Positions 42,952 to 53,044 of a stretch of DNA of 64,000 nt are shown piece after piece. Position 1 is the first letter of the stretch; every line of letters begins with the position of its first letter. Below the pieces are notes generated by a model that saw only the letters and a list, made by a program, of their open reading frames with translations, made no database searches and was not told where the DNA came from. The stretch is from Bartonella australis AUST/NH1. GTDB lineage: Bacteria; Pseudomonadota; Alphaproteobacteria; Rhizobiales; Rhizobiaceae. The position numbers and the translations under genes are program-made. The stretch covers positions 372,001 to 436,000 of the forward strand of contig NC_020300.1 of assembly GCF_000341355.1 (NCBI RefSeq). Direction: 5' to 3'.

Positions 42952-42980
42952 TTGACGAATAAATTCGGTCGCAATATGTT
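42952..42980 (+). promoter_or_regulatory. atpI: Predicted sigma-70 promoter of the F0 operon
   Basis: TTGACG (42952-42957), a 17-nt spacer, then TATGTT (42975-42980), about 56 nt before the atpI start. Both boxes and the spacing fit the housekeeping consensus, and the position directly precedes atpI. Confidence 0.55.
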
Positions 42981-43035
42981 GCTCACAATTTTATAGAGAT
43001 TGTTTCAATTTTTCTTTTTGATTAAGGAGCTGACT

Positions 43036-43446
43036 ATGGCGGAGGGTGACGAGCCCGTCGTGCCACAAGGGAAAGCCGAAGGGCAAGAGGCTTCTTGTAG
43101 TTTAGGGGATTTGGAATGTCGTAGTCGGAATTTGGGATTAGCTTTAATGCGTAAAGGGGTGCTGCGAGATTCCGCAAACGGGGGCGGGGTACCTCAAAAA
43201 AGGGTAGCGCGCGCTGTAAAGCTATCCAGTGAATTTTTGGCGAGTATTATTGTCGGTGCTGTTTTGGGATTAGGATTAGATAAACTAGCAGGTTCCTTGC
43301 CGTGGGGGTTGGTGTTTTTCCTTTTTCTCGGGTTTGCCGCCGGCATATTGAATATTCTTCGGTCTGTAGGGTCTGTTGCCCCCAGTCAGGTAGGGCGGCG
43401 CGGTACGCTGCACCAAAATAAAGAGGCCGATAGGCCCGGTAAATGA
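43036..43446 (+). CDS. atpI: ATP synthase assembly/accessory protein I
   Basis: A 136-residue protein with two hydrophobic segments ([20 protein letters not shown] and a second [17 protein letters not shown] region), typical of AtpI, which helps assemble the c-ring or handle Mg2+. The N-terminal ~70 residues are hydrophilic and variable. ATG 43036 has AAGGAG 6-7 nt ahead. It heads the F0 operon. Confidence 0.88.
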   Translation: MAEGDEPVVPQGKAEGQEASCSLGDLECRSRNLGLALMRKGVLRDSANGGGVPQKRVARAVKLSSEFLASIIVGAVLGLGLDKLAGSLPWGLVFFLFLGFAAGILNILRSVGSVAPSQVGRRGTLHQNKEADRPGK

Positions 43447-43453
43447 GGTTGAA

Positions 43454-44212
43454 GTGGCATCATACGTTCCAGATCCCGTCCATCAATTTGAGGTTTCACG
43501 GTTGATTAATATTTCCGTAGGAAATATGGATTTGTCGTTTACAAATGTGTCATTTTTCACTGTTTTGACGGTCGTTTTGTCTTCAGTATTTCTCTTTATT
43601 TCGTCGTCGAGTCGCGGGTTAGTGCCGACACGAACGCAGTCAATCTCTGAGATAGCGTACGAATTTGTGGCGTCAACTTTGCGCGAGTCGTCAGGTACAC
43701 AGGGAATGCGATTTTTCCCTTTGGTGTTTTCGTTGTTCATTTTTATTTTAGTAGCCAATTTTATCGGGCTTTTTCCTTATTTTTATACCATTACCTCTCA
43801 AATTATGATTACTTTTTCGTTGGCGATGCTGGTGATTTTGACGGTGGCCGGTTACGGTTTTTATAAACATGGGGTTGGCTTTTTAAAATTATTTGTTCCC
43901 GATGGTGTGCCTGTGATTATTTTGCCTTTGGTTACGATGATTGAGGTAATTTCCTTCTTGTCCCGTCCTATCAGCCTTTCTCTCCGCCTTTTTGCTAATA
44001 TGCTCGCGGGCCATATCACGCTTAAAGTTTTTTCTGGTTTTATCGTTTCGATGGTTGGACTAGGGGCCATGGGCATCGGTGGTTCAGTTTTGCCGCTCAT
44101 TATGACTGTCGCAATTACTGCTCTTGAGTTTTTAGTGGCATTTCTTCAAGCTTACGTTTTTACAGTTTTGACTTGTATGTATCTCAGTGATGCGATTCAT
44201 CCAGGCCATTAA
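43454..44212 (+). CDS. atpB: ATP synthase F0 subunit a
   Basis: A 252-residue proton-channel subunit. The key Arg is in [14 protein letters not shown], with other marks [13 protein letters not shown] and [24 protein letters not shown] helices at the end. About five to six hydrophobic helices are evident. The start is GTG 43454, preceded by GAGG. It works with the c-ring to translocate protons. Confidence 0.96.
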   Translation: MASYVPDPVHQFEVSRLINISVGNMDLSFTNVSFFTVLTVVLSSVFLFISSSSRGLVPTRTQSISEIAYEFVASTLRESSGTQGMRFFPLVFSLFIFILVANFIGLFPYFYTITSQIMITFSLAMLVILTVAGYGFYKHGVGFLKLFVPDGVPVIILPLVTMIEVISFLSRPISLSLRLFANMLAGHITLKVFSGFIVSMVGLGAMGIGGSVLPLIMTVAITALEFLVAFLQAYVFTVLTCMYLSDAIHPGH

Positions 44213-44266
44213 TGAAACTGGCGGGTTTCCGTCGAATAATATAATTTCGCTTCAAAGGAGAACGAT

Positions 44267-44497
44267 ATGGAATTAGTACTTGCAGCAAAATATATCGGTG
44301 CTGGCCTTGCTTGCTTCGGTATGGCCGGGACAGCATTAGGCCTTGGAAATATTTTTGGCAGCTATCTTTCTGGTGCGTTGCGTAACCCATCAGCAGCAGA
44401 TAGTCAGTTTGGCCGCTTAGTTTTCGGTTTTGCTGTAACAGAAGCTTTGGGTATTTTTTCATTGCTTGTTGCACTTTTACTTCTTTTCGCGGTCTAA
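44267..44497 (+). CDS. atpE: ATP synthase F0 subunit c
   Basis: A 76-residue two-helix hairpin that forms the rotor ring. The polar loop is RNPSA (39-43) and the proton-carrying carboxylate is Glu59 in AVTEALGIF. A strong AAAGGAGA precedes ATG 44267, fitting the high copy number of this subunit. Confidence 0.97.
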   Translation: MELVLAAKYIGAGLACFGMAGTALGLGNIFGSYLSGALRNPSAADSQFGRLVFGFAVTEALGIFSLLVALLLLFAV

Positions 44498-44522
44498 TCT
44501 CTTTTATAGTAGGATATGCCTG

Positions 44523-44569
44523 CCTTTTATACAGGGAGCCGTGCTCTTGCGGCCCTTATGATAAAAGGG
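44523..44569 (+). promoter_or_regulatory. Structured intercistronic RNA between atpE and atpF'
   Basis: CCTTTTAT (44523-44530) and ATAAAAGG (44561-44568) form a perfect 8-bp outer stem. Inside, GCCG (44538-44541) pairs with CGGC (44550-44553). A competing stem CCCTT/AAGGG (44553-44557, 44565-44569) is mutually exclusive with the outer one. No U-tract follows, so mRNA stabilisation or processing after the c-subunit gene is more likely than termination. Confidence 0.45.
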
Positions 44570-44631
44570 GGTGGGTTGAGTTATTGCGGGTTCCAAATAG
44601 GGAGTCTTCATGTTTTGGAGGATGAAGTAGG

Positions 44632-45198
44632 ATGTTTGTTTCCGAGGTTTATGCGCAGGCTGCTGAGACGCCGATAGAGCGTATAGAAGGGGCAGCAAAG
44701 CACGCAAGCCGTGTATTTCCTCCTTTCGACCTTTTACATTTTAGTTCACACTTTTTTTGGTTAGCAGTTTGTTTTGGGCTTTTTTATCTCTTTATCTCTC
44801 GTGTTATTGTGCCGCGTATCGGTGGCGTTATTGAAACACGTCGAGATAGAATCGCGTCTGATCTGGATCAGGCAATGCGCATGAAGCAAGAAGCAGACGC
44901 TGTTGTCGAGATTTACGAGCAGAAGTTGGCAGAGGCTCATTTACAAGCACATGCTATTGCGCAAACAGCGGGCGGTGAAATAAAAGTGAAAGCTGAGTTG
45001 GAACGGAAAAAAATTGAGGCGAATTTGGAGAAAAAGTTGGCGGATGCTGAAGTTCAAATAGAAAAAATTCGAGATAAAGCTATGAAAAATGTCGGCGTGA
45101 TCGCGGAGGAAATAGCTCTTGAAATTGTTAAGAAATTGATTGATGTTGACGTTAGTAAAGAATCTGTCCGTTCGGCTGTTAAAGCCGGGGGGTATTAA
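44632..45198 (+). CDS. atpF': ATP synthase F0 subunit b'
   Basis: A 188-residue stator subunit with one N-terminal transmembrane helix (~40-60, [19 protein letters not shown]) and a long Glu/Lys/Ala-rich coiled coil. It has an extra ~35 N-terminal residues ([10 protein letters not shown]...) compared with subunit b. Alphaproteobacteria carry b and b' as separate genes in tandem, as here. TGGAGGATGAAGTAGG precedes the ATG. Confidence 0.92.
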   Translation: MFVSEVYAQAAETPIERIEGAAKHASRVFPPFDLLHFSSHFFWLAVCFGLFYLFISRVIVPRIGGVIETRRDRIASDLDQAMRMKQEADAVVEIYEQKLAEAHLQAHAIAQTAGGEIKVKAELERKKIEANLEKKLADAEVQIEKIRDKAMKNVGVIAEEIALEIVKKLIDVDVSKESVRSAVKAGGY

Positions 45199-45209
45199 GG
45201 GTTACGGAG

Positions 45210-45689
45210 ATGACTGATACATTTTGGGCTTTTATTGGGTTGATTTTTTTTCTGGCTCTTTTGGTCTATTTCAAAGTTCCATCTATGATAATACGGGGCC
45301 TTGATGAGCGCGCGAAGCGTATCAAAGATGAGCTTGATGAAGCTCTTCGTCTTCGTGAAGAAGCGCAGGAGGTTTTAGCTGAGTATCAGCGTAAGCGTGC
45401 AGAAGCGGAAAAGGACGCACAAGAGATTATTGCCGCCGCTAAGCACGAAGTTGAGGCTATGATCGCTGAAGCTCGCGCGAAAACAGAAGAGTATGTAAAG
45501 AATCGTAATAAATTGGCGGAGAAAAAGATCGCTCAAGCAGAAGCTGATGCAATTCGTATGGTTTCTTCATCTGCTATTGATTTAGCAATTTCTGCCGCGC
45601 GCACGCTTATTGCTAAGGAATTAGACTCTGATAGGGCTGATGAACTTATTAAAGAGTCTCTTATAAAAATGAAGACATATTTTCACTGA
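45210..45689 (+). CDS. atpF: ATP synthase F0 subunit b
   Basis: A 159-residue stator subunit: an N-terminal helix (FWAFIGLIFFLALLVYFKV) and then the coiled coil (ERAKRIKDELDEALRLREE). It forms the heterodimeric peripheral stalk with b'. It is the last gene of the F0 operon; the F1 genes are not in the window, as usual in Hyphomicrobiales. Confidence 0.94.
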   Translation: MTDTFWAFIGLIFFLALLVYFKVPSMIIRGLDERAKRIKDELDEALRLREEAQEVLAEYQRKRAEAEKDAQEIIAAAKHEVEAMIAEARAKTEEYVKNRNKLAEKKIAQAEADAIRMVSSSAIDLAISAARTLIAKELDSDRADELIKESLIKMKTYFH

Positions 45690-45805
45690 TATTGGCGTTA
45701 TTTAGAGTACTTTTTATAACCTTCTTTAGCTGTCTCGTACGGCAGGTGATGGAGAACGGCGGAGTCTGAGCTTTACTATTTTTTTAGCTAAGAGAATACT
45801 AAGCT

Positions 45806-48028
45806 TCAGATCATAAGTTTTGAGAAATTTGCAACTTCTTGTGTGATCGCGTGTACACACTCAAGAAGAGCAAGGCGGTTGGTGCGAATAGTAGGATTTT
45901 TATCATTCACAAGCACTTTTTCAAAAAATATATCGATAGATTGTGTAAGGGGAATCAAAGCATTGAACGCTAGTGATGAATTTTCTGCGTTGATATAATC
46001 ACGAACCTTTTTTTCTACCTCAATGGCTGCTTTATACAGCTGTTTTTCTTCCACTTCACTAAAGAGATCTGGATCAAGTTTGTTTATTATCGGAGCTCCT
46101 TTTTTATTCTCATTCTCGAGAATACTCGCAGCGCGCTTTACAGAGATTATAAGATTGTTTCCTTCACGCGTGTTGATAAAGGCGGTAAGTGCTTCAATAC
46201 AGCGTGCAACTAATAAAAAGTCATCAGCATCTTTGGTCATAACTGCTTCAATAGCGTCGTAACGAACCCCTTCATCTTTTAGGTGGATTTTCAAACGTTC
46301 ATGGAAGAAGGACAGTAAGTTTAATAAAATATCTTCTATTTTTTCTGGGGATGCAGATTGCGGTTGTATAGCTTTTATTGCGGGGGAGATAAGTTTAATC
46401 TTTTGCTGCAATAAAAGATCAGCCGCCTGGTAAAAGAGCGGCATAAGGTTTATTTTCCGGTTATTAGAAAGCACGAGCTTTATAATTCCCAAGGCTGCTC
46501 GCCTTAACGCGTAAGGATCTTTGGAGCCAGTTGGTTTTTCATTTATAAGCCAAAAGCAAACAAGCGTATCAATTTTATCAGCTAATGCAACCGTTACAGC
46601 AATAGGTTCGTGTGAAATTTTGTCTGTAGGGCCTTGAGGTTTATAGTGGTATTCGATTGCTTCTGCTACGCGGGAATCTTCTCCTTGGAGAAGAGCATAT
46701 TTTCGTCCCATAAGTCCCTGCAGTTCTGGAAATTCATTAACAACTTCTGTTTGTAAATCAGCTTTTGCGAGGATTGCTGCGCGCTTAGCTAACACGGGAT
46801 CTGCTTGCGCTAAAGGTGCAATTTTTTGCGTCAAAGCGGCGATCCTTTCTACTCTTTGGCCTTGCGTTCCTAATTTTGCATGGAAAGCGACATTTAGGTG
46901 ATCGAGGCGTGCCATCCGCTGATCAAGGGGTTTATTTAAATCAAGGTTAAGTTTTTTAGCGGAAGATTCTAAGCGCGCGATATCGGGTAAATCGTCTTGA
47001 TCTGTTTGCCAAAAGTAAAGAGCATCAGAAAGGCGGGCGCGTACAACTTTGCTATTGCCCTTAGCGATTTCTTTTCCATCATCGCTCGCGAGGATATTAG
47101 AAACGAGAACAAAATGGTTAGATAAGTTAGCCTTTTCACCTTGTTTACTGGTTACAAAGCATTTTTGATTAGTTTGAATGGTCAAACGAATAATTTCTGG
47201 AGGGATATTAAGGAAAGCTTTGTCAAAATCACCCATGAGTACAACAGGCCATTCAACGAGCCCCGCCACTTCTTCTAAGAGAACATTATCTTCGACTAAT
47301 GTTAAGCCGTTCGCAAAGCAAAGATTTTGTGCATCTGCTAAGATAATATTTTTTCGCCTTTCCGCGTCTAGGATGACCTTGTTAGTTTCAAGCTGAGCGA
47401 TATAGTCGCCAAAGCGGCGTACTTGTATAGGTTTACTATCACTCAAGAAGCGGTGGCCATAGGTTAAGTTATTACTTTTGAGAGAGGAAACCGTGAAGGG
47501 AACAACGTGTGTTTCACCGATTTCTGGCCCAAAAACGCAAAGAATATTTTGTAAAGGTCTAACCCATTTTAACGCCGTATTTTGGGTTGAAGAATTTCCC
47601 CAACGCATAGATTTTTGCCAAGGGAAACTACGAATAATATCTGGCAAAATATCGGCAATAATTTCTTCTGCTGCACGGCCTTTTTTGGTAATTTTGGCGA
47701 TATAAAAATCACCTTTTTTAGCGTCATGTACAATCTGCGCTTCAGAAATATCATCAAGACCTGTAGTACGTAAAAAGCCGTCAATGACTTGCTGCGGTGA
47801 TTTTGTGTTGGGACCTTTCCTTTCTTCGACAATATCTTGTGAGCTTGCAGGAAGACCGCGCACATCTAATGTCAGCCGACGGGGTGTCCAATATTCACGG
47901 GCAGCTTTGTAGGTTAATCCTGCATTTACGAGCTGATCAGTGACACGTTTTTTTAGATCAGCGGCGGCTTTGCGCTGCATACGAGCAGGAATTTCTTCGC
48001 TGAAAAGTTCAAGAAGAAGATCAGGCAT
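45806..48028 (-). CDS. glyS: Glycyl-tRNA synthetase, beta subunit
   Basis: A 740-residue subunit of the alpha2-beta2 (bacterial-type) GlyRS, with family-typical start [18 protein letters not shown], the motif [14 protein letters not shown] and [10 protein letters not shown] in the HD-like domain. The C-terminal domain (after ~620) binds the anticodon. It is about 40 residues longer than the E. coli protein, in the anticodon-binding and insert regions. The start overlaps the glyQ stop by 8 nt. Confidence 0.95.
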   Translation of the reverse strand: MPDLLLELFSEEIPARMQRKAAADLKKRVTDQLVNAGLTYKAAREYWTPRRLTLDVRGLPASSQDIVEERKGPNTKSPQQVIDGFLRTTGLDDISEAQIVHDAKKGDFYIAKITKKGRAAEEIIADILPDIIRSFPWQKSMRWGNSSTQNTALKWVRPLQNILCVFGPEIGETHVVPFTVSSLKSNNLTYGHRFLSDSKPIQVRRFGDYIAQLETNKVILDAERRKNIILADAQNLCFANGLTLVEDNVLLEEVAGLVEWPVVLMGDFDKAFLNIPPEIIRLTIQTNQKCFVTSKQGEKANLSNHFVLVSNILASDDGKEIAKGNSKVVRARLSDALYFWQTDQDDLPDIARLESSAKKLNLDLNKPLDQRMARLDHLNVAFHAKLGTQGQRVERIAALTQKIAPLAQADPVLAKRAAILAKADLQTEVVNEFPELQGLMGRKYALLQGEDSRVAEAIEYHYKPQGPTDKISHEPIAVTVALADKIDTLVCFWLINEKPTGSKDPYALRRAALGIIKLVLSNNRKINLMPLFYQAADLLLQQKIKLISPAIKAIQPQSASPEKIEDILLNLLSFFHERLKIHLKDEGVRYDAIEAVMTKDADDFLLVARCIEALTAFINTREGNNLIISVKRAASILENENKKGAPIINKLDPDLFSEVEEKQLYKAAIEVEKKVRDYINAENSSLAFNALIPLTQSIDIFFEKVLVNDKNPTIRTNRLALLECVHAITQEVANFSKLMI

Positions 48029-48980
48029 TAACTTTTCCTCTAGAGTGTGCGCTGCCAGCTTCAGTTAATAAGAAAGCGTCGCCACAGCGGCGCGCAAGAT
48101 TACGTACACGGAGGATATAATTCTGCCGTTCAGTGACAGAGATAACCCCGCGCGCTTGCAAAAGGTTAAAGATATGGCTGGCTTTAATACATTGATCGTA
48201 AGCTGGAAAAACACACAAGTGCAAGCCGCTTTTTGCATTTGGTTTTCCAGCCTCAAGAAGTGTGATGCATTCGCTTTCTGCATCGATAAATTGCTGATGC
48301 AGAAGTTTAGTATTGGCAAACTCGAAATTATAATAGGAATATTCCTGTTCTGCTTGCAAAAAAATGTCGCCATAATTTATTCTGTCTGCACCATCCAAAC
48401 CGTTAAAATTAAGGTCATAAACGTTGTCGACACCCTGGATGTACATCGCTAAACGCTCAAGCCCGTAAGTAATTTCTCCTGAAACTGGGGCGCATTCAAT
48501 GCCGCAAACTTGCTGAAAATAAGTAAATTGAGAGATTTCCATTCCATCACACCAACATTCCCATCCAAGCCCCCAAGCGCCGAGTGTTGGACTTTCCCAA
48601 TCATCTTCAACAAAGCGAATATCGTGAAGTTTTGTATCAAGACCGATAGCTTGCAGCGACCTGATATAAAGCTCTTGCAGGTTCAGGGGAGAAGGCTTGA
48701 GAAGAACTTGGAATTGGTAATAATGCTGTAAACGATTTGGATTTTTACCATATCGGCCGTCTGTCGGACGCCTAGATGGTTGGGCATAGGCCACTTTCCA
48801 AGGACGAGGTCCCAATGAACGTAGTGTTGTAGCTGGGTGGAAAGTTCCAGCACCCACTTCCATATCGTAAGGTTGCAGAATTGCGCATCCATGTTTGGCC
48901 CAATAATTTTGCAAGGATAAAATTAACCCCTGAAAAGAACGTACAGGATTCAAATATTCTGGTAAGTTCACGCTTTGCAC
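48021..48980 (-). CDS. glyQ: Glycyl-tRNA synthetase, alpha subunit
   Basis: A 319-residue catalytic subunit. It has the class II motifs of the family: [50 protein letters not shown] and [19 protein letters not shown]. The start is GTG 48980, giving the usual N terminus before [11 protein letters not shown]. It is followed directly by glyS. Confidence 0.95.
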   Translation of the reverse strand: MQSVNLPEYLNPVRSFQGLILSLQNYWAKHGCAILQPYDMEVGAGTFHPATTLRSLGPRPWKVAYAQPSRRPTDGRYGKNPNRLQHYYQFQVLLKPSPLNLQELYIRSLQAIGLDTKLHDIRFVEDDWESPTLGAWGLGWECWCDGMEISQFTYFQQVCGIECAPVSGEITYGLERLAMYIQGVDNVYDLNFNGLDGADRINYGDIFLQAEQEYSYYNFEFANTKLLHQQFIDAESECITLLEAGKPNAKSGLHLCVFPAYDQCIKASHIFNLLQARGVISVTERQNYILRVRNLARRCGDAFLLTEAGSAHSRGKVNA

Positions 48981-49040
48981 TCTTTAAATATTTAAACAAC
49001 AGAGAAGCTAAAAAGGTTTTAGCTTTTATTACTGTACTGT

Positions 49041-50759
49041 CTATTGCTTCATATTGTTATGGTCAAGTATTGTTGTTTCTGGCAGGCCAAACTTCAATTT
49101 TTCTTCGATTTTTTCTGGATTTTTTGGTTTTCCGTCGAGCGCATGGTTCCATTGAAATACCGCCTCACGCTTGCGTCCAGTTCGCCAATAAACATCACCC
49201 AAATGATCGTTTAATGTTGGATCTTCAGGTTGTAATTTGACAGCAGTCTCCAATGTTTTGACAGCGTCGTCGTACTGCCCAAGTTTATAATAAGCCCATC
49301 CCAGAGAATCAAGGATATAACCATTTCGAGATTGCAAAGAAGAAGCTTTTTGAAGCATTTGGAGTGATTCTTCGAGTTTTTGACCACGATCAATGAGTGA
49401 ATATCCTAGATAATTTAGTACTTGTGGTTGATCGGGGGAAAATTCGAGCGCTTTTCGTAGATCAGCCTCTGCTTCTTGCCATCGTCCTAAACGTTCTAAT
49501 ATGACACCACGTTGATAAAAAAGTTTCCAGTCATTTTGCTGAAAATTTGTTATTTGTGCGATAGCGCGATTCATAACTTCAACAGCTTCGGCAAATTTAT
49601 TTTGTTGCGTGTAAATATCAGCTAACACTACGAAAATATAGTGATCATTAGGGATCTTTTTCTCTAATAATGTTAGTAAATTAACGGCTTCATCATGGTT
49701 ATTTTTATGAGCAAGGATCAGCGCAAGCCGCATCTGACTATCTCTATAATAAGGGGAGTTAGCTGGTAATGCACGATAAAACTTAACCGCTTGCTCATAG
49801 TCATTTAATTTGGCAGAAATGTGCGCTAATTGGAATAGTGCGGCGTCATTTTGGGGATATAAGGTCAAAGATAATTGCCCGAAGATACGTGCAACCCACT
49901 CTAAATTTCCTCGATTAAGGGCGGTGCCAAAGTCGTATAATGCCTCACCAGCTCCTTGTTGCGGCGTGGTAACTGGGTTTGCTAAGTGGGCGCCTTTTTC
50001 GACCCTTTTCCGGATATTTTTAAGTATTCCCCATCCCGACAATGTTTGCTCGCCGTGCCGGATAGTTTTAAGGGCCTGATCACGCATTTTATGACGCAAT
50101 TGGAACGAAGCGTAGGCTATAATAACACGTTCGTAGGTATCGGGCGCGACGGCGGCGCCTCGCGTATTGTTTAATGCTTGAGTAAAATATTTTTGCGCGT
50201 TTTGCGTACGTCCCATTAGGTTATTCATAAGTGCAAGATGATAATGTACGAAAAGGTTGTACCAAATAGGTCCCTGGTGCTTTTCAAGATTGGCGATCGC
50301 CTCAGATTGGCGACCAGACCCAAATGTAGCCCAGGCATCTATTAATTCAGATATCGGGTTATTCGCGGAGGAGGGGGAAGTAACTTGCAGGGATTTTTTA
50401 GCATCTTTGTAGTTTTTTTTGATTAAATTATCCACCGACAACGTCAAAGAAACGAAGGGGGAAGTAATACCTTCTAGCTTTAGTTTTTGTGCTATTTCTA
50501 CGGCCTCTTTAAATTCACCTACGGACAGCGCTGCTTCGAGCATCTCTTTTTGTGCTTGAATATTACCCGGTTCGTAACTAAGCGCTTGTTTAAAGTAATC
50601 AATAGCGAGATTGGTTTTGCGTTCATAGTTTGCGATTCGTCCGGCCAGATAAGCACCTGCAAATGAAGTTGCGTTAGTTTTGCCGTGGGTAATTGATGGC
50701 ACCAACATGCTTCCCGCAATCAAGAAAATAAAAAAACGGGATATCGTTGCATTGCACAT
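49041..50759 (-). CDS. Exported tetratricopeptide-repeat protein
   Basis: A ~572-residue protein made almost entirely of TPR motifs. The N terminus MCNATISRFFIFLIAGSMLV is a probable signal peptide (cleavage near ITHGKT). Repeats include FKQALSYEPGNIQAQ, LRKALEFSPDQPQVLNYLGY and ETAVKLQPEDPTLNDHLGD. ATG 50759 is chosen for its SD (GAGGAG, 10 nt ahead) and signal peptide; an upstream extension lacks support. Similar proteins are conserved in Hyphomicrobiales and are thought to be protein-interaction scaffolds. It probably shares a transcript with glyQ, which starts 60 nt downstream. Confidence 0.75.
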   Translation of the reverse strand: MCNATISRFFIFLIAGSMLVPSITHGKTNATSFAGAYLAGRIANYERKTNLAIDYFKQALSYEPGNIQAQKEMLEAALSVGEFKEAVEIAQKLKLEGITSPFVSLTLSVDNLIKKNYKDAKKSLQVTSPSSANNPISELIDAWATFGSGRQSEAIANLEKHQGPIWYNLFVHYHLALMNNLMGRTQNAQKYFTQALNNTRGAAVAPDTYERVIIAYASFQLRHKMRDQALKTIRHGEQTLSGWGILKNIRKRVEKGAHLANPVTTPQQGAGEALYDFGTALNRGNLEWVARIFGQLSLTLYPQNDAALFQLAHISAKLNDYEQAVKFYRALPANSPYYRDSQMRLALILAHKNNHDEAVNLLTLLEKKIPNDHYIFVVLADIYTQQNKFAEAVEVMNRAIAQITNFQQNDWKLFYQRGVILERLGRWQEAEADLRKALEFSPDQPQVLNYLGYSLIDRGQKLEESLQMLQKASSLQSRNGYILDSLGWAYYKLGQYDDAVKTLETAVKLQPEDPTLNDHLGDVYWRTGRKREAVFQWNHALDGKPKNPEKIEEKLKFGLPETTILDHNNMKQ

Positions 50760-50863
50760 AGCACGGACACTCCTCGGAATAATTAACTGATTATGTAGTT
50801 TATAGATCATATCCGGTCGCTGTTTTAAGAAATACCGAGAATTCAAGAATTATTGATCGATAA

Positions 50864-51925
50864 TTAATTTACACGCGTGATACAAAAATCGACAGCTTCG
50901 ATCAAGGCTTGTTTAGCAGGGCTTTCTTTCATGGAAGAAAGAGCGTCGATTGCGCGTTTTCCATAAACGCGCGCTTGTTTTATTGTATCAGCTAGGCCGT
51001 CGTACTTTTCCATTAAGTTCTGCGCATGCATTAAAGATTCATCATTATTTTGACGATTTTCAAAAGTTTTTTTCCAGAATATTTTTTCTGCGGCATTGCT
51101 ACGCGCATACGAGAGAATAACAGGCATAGTAATTTTACCTTCTCTGAAATCGTCACCTATATTTTTCCCGAAATATTCGGCATGACCGCTATAATCAAGT
51201 GCGTCATCGGTTAATTGAAAAGCCATTCCTAATGATGTGCCGTATTCACTTAGCGAAGAACGTTCTTTATGTCCATAAGCAGCAATAATCGGACCGACTT
51301 CGGCTGCAGCCGAAAAAAGCGCGGCTGTTTTAGCGTTGATGATTTTGAGATAATCTGAAGTAGTAGTTTCTATATTCCCTGCAGTTGCAAGCTGCATAAC
51401 TTCTCCTTCAGCGATAATTGCTGCCGCATTGGCCAAAACAGCGAGTGCTTCTATAGAGCCAACATCTACCATCATCTTAAAGGCTTGCCCTAACAAAAAA
51501 TCACCCACAAGCACACTTGCTTGATTTCCCCAAACTATCCGTGCGGTGGATTTTCCTCGTCGTAAATTGCTTTCATCGACTACATCGTCGTGCAGTAAAG
51601 TCGCTGTATGCATGAATTCGACCGCTGTTGCGAGTTTTATATGCCCACTCCCTTGATAGCCAAACATACGAGCAGCGGCTAATGTAATCATCGGGCGTAA
51701 TCGTTTTCCACCTGACGAAATGAGATAATTGGCAATTTCAGGAATCATTTCAACATTTGATTCGACCATAGAGATAATGGACCGGTCCGTGTGCTCCATA
51801 TCATCTTTAGTGAAATCCACTAAAGGTTGGAGAGAAGCCTGATTATTCTTTTTATAATTCGGATTTGCGGTGGTACCCAATGCATTTGCTCCCAGAGTAT
51901 TTAAACGGACATACACGAGTCCCAT
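50864..51925 (-). CDS. Long-chain polyprenyl (octa-/decaprenyl) diphosphate synthase
   Basis: A ~353-residue trans-isoprenyl synthase making the side chain of ubiquinone. The first Asp-rich motif DDVVD is at 113-117 and the second DDALD at 240-244, with GGKRLRPM at ~72-79. In this order Q10 is common, so decaprenyl is likely. Chain length cannot be read directly. ATG 51925 fits homologues; TTG 51964 (SD-like AGAGG upstream) would add 13 residues. Divergent from the TrmN6-like gene. With ubiA and ubiG it covers ubiquinone synthesis. Confidence 0.88.
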   Translation of the reverse strand: MGLVYVRLNTLGANALGTTANPNYKKNNQASLQPLVDFTKDDMEHTDRSIISMVESNVEMIPEIANYLISSGGKRLRPMITLAAARMFGYQGSGHIKLATAVEFMHTATLLHDDVVDESNLRRGKSTARIVWGNQASVLVGDFLLGQAFKMMVDVGSIEALAVLANAAAIIAEGEVMQLATAGNIETTTSDYLKIINAKTAALFSAAAEVGPIIAAYGHKERSSLSEYGTSLGMAFQLTDDALDYSGHAEYFGKNIGDDFREGKITMPVILSYARSNAAEKIFWKKTFENRQNNDESLMHAQNLMEKYDGLADTIKQARVYGKRAIDALSSMKESPAKQALIEAVDFCITRVN

Positions 51926-52144
51926 TTTAATTCGTAGCATAAAGGGGTATCGATTTTGACTCAAGCTTTGATACCTCTTTATAGAGACAGTTCTTAGCGG
52001 TATTGATAAAAAAATTGAAAAATATTTTTCTTATTTGAATAATGCAACTATTTATAGTGCTGTGTAAATTCGAGATAGGGTAACAGTGATTTAGTTAGCC
52101 AGAGGCAGAAACATAAATAATGAAAATTGATATTGGCTTTGCAG

Positions 52145-52933
52145 ATGGATAAAGCGACAAAATACGAAGATGAAACGATTGATAAGTTTCATCGCGGTAA
52201 ATTTTACTTAGTTCAGCCGCGTTTACGTGGCCATCGTTCTGGCGTGGACGCTATGCTGTTAGCTAGTCTGGTTCCTAATCACTTTAAAGGAAAAATTGTT
52301 GATTTAGGCGCGGGGGCTGGAGCTGCGGGGTTGGCGGTTGCTTCACGTTGTTCTGAAGTTCATGTAACATTGGTTGAGCGGTCAGCTTTTATGACAGGTT
52401 ACGCTAAAAAAACGCTAACATTAAAACAAAATGAAAAATTTGCTAATCGGATTTGCTTGTTAGAAGCAGATGTTACTTTGAAAGGCAAAGCGCGTTTAGA
52501 AGCTGGGTTGATGGATAATAGTTTTGATTTTGCGATCATGAATCCGCCTTTTAATAATCCTGTGGATCGCAGAACGCCTGATGAACAAAAGCTAGAGGCA
52601 CATGTTATGCCTGAAGCAATGTTTGACGATTGGTTACGGAGTGCAGCAGCGATTATTAAGCCGGGTGGGTATTTAGGGTTAATCGCACGTCCACGGTCGC
52701 TCACCGATATATTGCGCGCTTTGGAGGGGCGCTTTGGCGATATATGTATAATTCCTATTCATGCTCGTACCGAAAAAGCCGCAATTCGTGTCTTATTTTA
52801 CGCAAAACGAGGGAGTAAAGCGACTTTATCTGTGTTACCAGCGCTTATTATGCACGAAGGAAGTGATCATGCCTTTTCAGCACAAATTGATGCGATTAAT
52901 AACGGGCGTGTGAGTTTGTGGGAAATTTTATGA
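52145..52933 (+). CDS. TrmN6-like tRNA (adenine-N6)-methyltransferase
   Basis: A 262-residue SAM methyltransferase. The SAM loop is VDLGAGAGAAGLAVASR, and the N6-adenine catalytic motif NPPF appears in IMNPPFNNP. The leading motif FYLVQPRLRGHRSGVDAMLLA is typical of the TrmN6/YfiC group that modifies A37 of tRNA1-Val. ATG 52145 is chosen over TTG 52127. A plus-strand ATG frame of 10 codons at 52120 overlaps but is not likely real. Confidence 0.8.
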   Translation: MDKATKYEDETIDKFHRGKFYLVQPRLRGHRSGVDAMLLASLVPNHFKGKIVDLGAGAGAAGLAVASRCSEVHVTLVERSAFMTGYAKKTLTLKQNEKFANRICLLEADVTLKGKARLEAGLMDNSFDFAIMNPPFNNPVDRRTPDEQKLEAHVMPEAMFDDWLRSAAAIIKPGGYLGLIARPRSLTDILRALEGRFGDICIIPIHARTEKAAIRVLFYAKRGSKATLSVLPALIMHEGSDHAFSAQIDAINNGRVSLWEIL

Positions 52934-53044
52934 TAATACTTTGTAATGATATCTTGCGTTTTTTGATTTATTTTTTAAATTTAGCTTAGGCTTTTTATTT
53001 ATCTCAGAGTTGTTTTTCTTAATTTTTTATTGGGAGGTTTTATT

